Of a stretch of 64,000 nucleotides of DNA, positions 63,160-64,000 are shown piece after piece. Both the position numbers and the translations under genes were made by a program. The DNA lies in the NCBI GenBank assembly GCA_913061095.1, contig CAJXVM010000001.1, forward strand, positions 62,001 to 126,000, in the 5' to 3' direction. The DNA is from an uncultured Ignavibacteria bacterium. Lineage in GTDB: Bacteria; Bacteroidota; Ignavibacteria; SZUA-365. Under the pieces are notes generated by a model that was not told the DNA's origin, did not search any database, and worked only from the letters and a program-made list of their open reading frames with translations. Each line of letters begins with the position of its first letter. The stretch's first letter is position 1.

Positions 63160-64000
63160 ATGAAATACTTCGCACACATCGCGCGTATGATCCTGCCCCT
63201 GCTTCTTCTCGCCATCGCAGCGCAGGCACAGGATGACGAAACACCCCGGCGGCCCATCATCACGCCGGAACGCTATGACGTTACGATCCGCTCGCTCGGC
63301 GGGGATCTCAACTCATCGGATGACGATTTCGCTCCGCTGCTGCTCGGCAACGGCAAGGTACTCTACTTCACTTCGAACAGAACAGGCGATCAGGACATCT
63401 ATTCCGCCATACAGGGCTACGACGGCTGGGAGCAGGTGCAGGCCGCTGGTCCTCCGTTGAATTCCGGCGGTGACGAAGGCGGCACGACCATCACGCCCGA
63501 CGGACGCACGATGGTGTTCGCCGCCTGCGACCGACCAGACAGCTATGGCGACTGCGATCTTTACATCGCCGAATACATCGGGGGCAGCTGGCGGAACATC
63601 CGGAACCTCGGGGCGAAGGTGAATTCGGAGGCATGGGATTCACAACCGACGATATCCGCCGATGGACTGATGCTGTTTTTTGTTTCCGAGCGTCCCGGTG
63701 GACAGGGCGGCACGGATATCTGGATGTGCGCACGGCCCTACGGCGGTGAATTCGGCAGGGCCGTCAATCTCGGCTCCGTCGTCAATTCCACCGGGGACGA
63801 ATTCGCACCCCATATCGCGGCCGACAACACAACGCTGTATTTCTCGAGTGACACGCATCCCGGCATCGGCGGGCAGGACATCTACCGCGTGAAGAAATCC
63901 GACCGCGGATGGACGTCCCCACAGCATATCGGCACGCCCATCAACAGCGAGTACGACGACTATTTCAGCAGTCTGCGGCTCAACAGCGATGATCTGTACT
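63160..64000 (+). CDS. Secreted PD40 beta-propeller protein (partial at window end)
   Basis: An open frame from ATG 63160, with GAGGAGGAA 7 nt upstream, runs to the window edge. The signal peptide (MKYFAHIARMILPLLLLAIAAQAQ) is followed by at least four PD40/WD40-like repeats: GKVLYFTSNRTGDQDIY, GRTMVFAACDRPDSYGDCDLY, GLMLFFVSERPGGQGGTDIW and TTLYFSSDTHPGIGGQDIY. In Bacteroidota such proteins often end in an OmpA-type peptidoglycan-binding domain, which would lie beyond the window. Function cannot be fixed from the fragment. Confidence 0.85.
   Translation, partial: MKYFAHIARMILPLLLLAIAAQAQDDETPRRPIITPERYDVTIRSLGGDLNSSDDDFAPLLLGNGKVLYFTSNRTGDQDIYSAIQGYDGWEQVQAAGPPLNSGGDEGGTTITPDGRTMVFAACDRPDSYGDCDLYIAEYIGGSWRNIRNLGAKVNSEAWDSQPTISADGLMLFFVSERPGGQGGTDIWMCARPYGGEFGRAVNLGSVVNSTGDEFAPHIAADNTTLYFSSDTHPGIGGQDIYRVKKSDRGWTSPQHIGTPINSEYDDYFSSLRLNSDDLY

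Overview
The window is a GC-rich bacterial chromosome segment, densely coded on both strands. It holds about 60 protein genes, one tRNA-Ala(GGC), and no insertion sequence, prophage or CRISPR array that I can see. Several features point to the FCB superphylum (Bacteroidota, Ignavibacteriota, Kapabacteria or relatives): a complete MoxR / DUF58 / BatA-B-C-D-E cluster, many LxxC lipoproteins, SPOR-domain lipoproteins, a PD40-propeller secreted protein, a plug-plus-barrel outer-membrane protein, and promoters of the form TTG-N20-TAnnTTTG in front of the tRNA and hbd genes. The exact lineage is inference.

Layout. 1-6.5 kb (+): the end of PBP2 (mrdA) and rodA, the cell-elongation pair; then hbd, ackA, a family 9 glycosyltransferase, a small lipoprotein and an orphan 84-aa protein. 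6.5-15.6 kb (-): hisS with an unknown protein and an M16 homologue lacking its zinc motif; a nucleotidyltransferase-phosphomannomutase fusion followed by a PTS IIA protein; metG with a lipoprotein. 15.8-25.2 kb (+): an ECF sigma / anti-sigma / CpxP-like operon, a dehydrogenase fusion next to uppP, a cyclophilin, holA, a second sigma / anti-sigma pair and rarA. 25.2-33.1 kb (-): guaA, a TPR protein, a TPR/periplasmic-binding lipid-envelope candidate and radC as one overlapping run; and efp-accB-accC-gcvH.

33.3-38.5 kb (+): a tight run of two lipoproteins, a GNAT/FemAB-like acyltransferase and a plug-barrel outer-membrane protein, the least understood unit here. 38.6-47.3 kb: a methionine gamma-lyase-type enzyme, an MFS transporter (-), rpsU behind a promoter overlaid by a perfect 19-bp palindrome, a GalT-like protein, tsaD, mltG and a large Ig-like lipoprotein. 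47.4-59.4 kb (-): a 12-kb collinear block running moxR, DUF58, DUF4381-like, batA, batB, batC, batD, batE, two paralogous barrel proteins, deoC and two SPOR proteins. 59.7-64 kb: a radical SAM protein (-) divergent from an AlbA-type ATP-binding regulator (+), tRNA-Ala with terminator, cdd, a third barrel paralogue and the start of a PD40 protein cut by the window end.

Functionally the segment is mostly envelope construction (elongasome, undecaprenyl phosphate recycling, MltG, SPOR, Bat complex, lipoproteins) mixed with translation, fatty-acid and nucleotide housekeeping. The best candidates for undescribed biology are the lipoprotein-acyltransferase-barrel operon at 33.3-38.5 kb, the barrel/SPOR extension of the Bat operon, the rpsU palindrome, the structured spacer before holA and the coupled 18-codon leader ORF at 60.7 kb.
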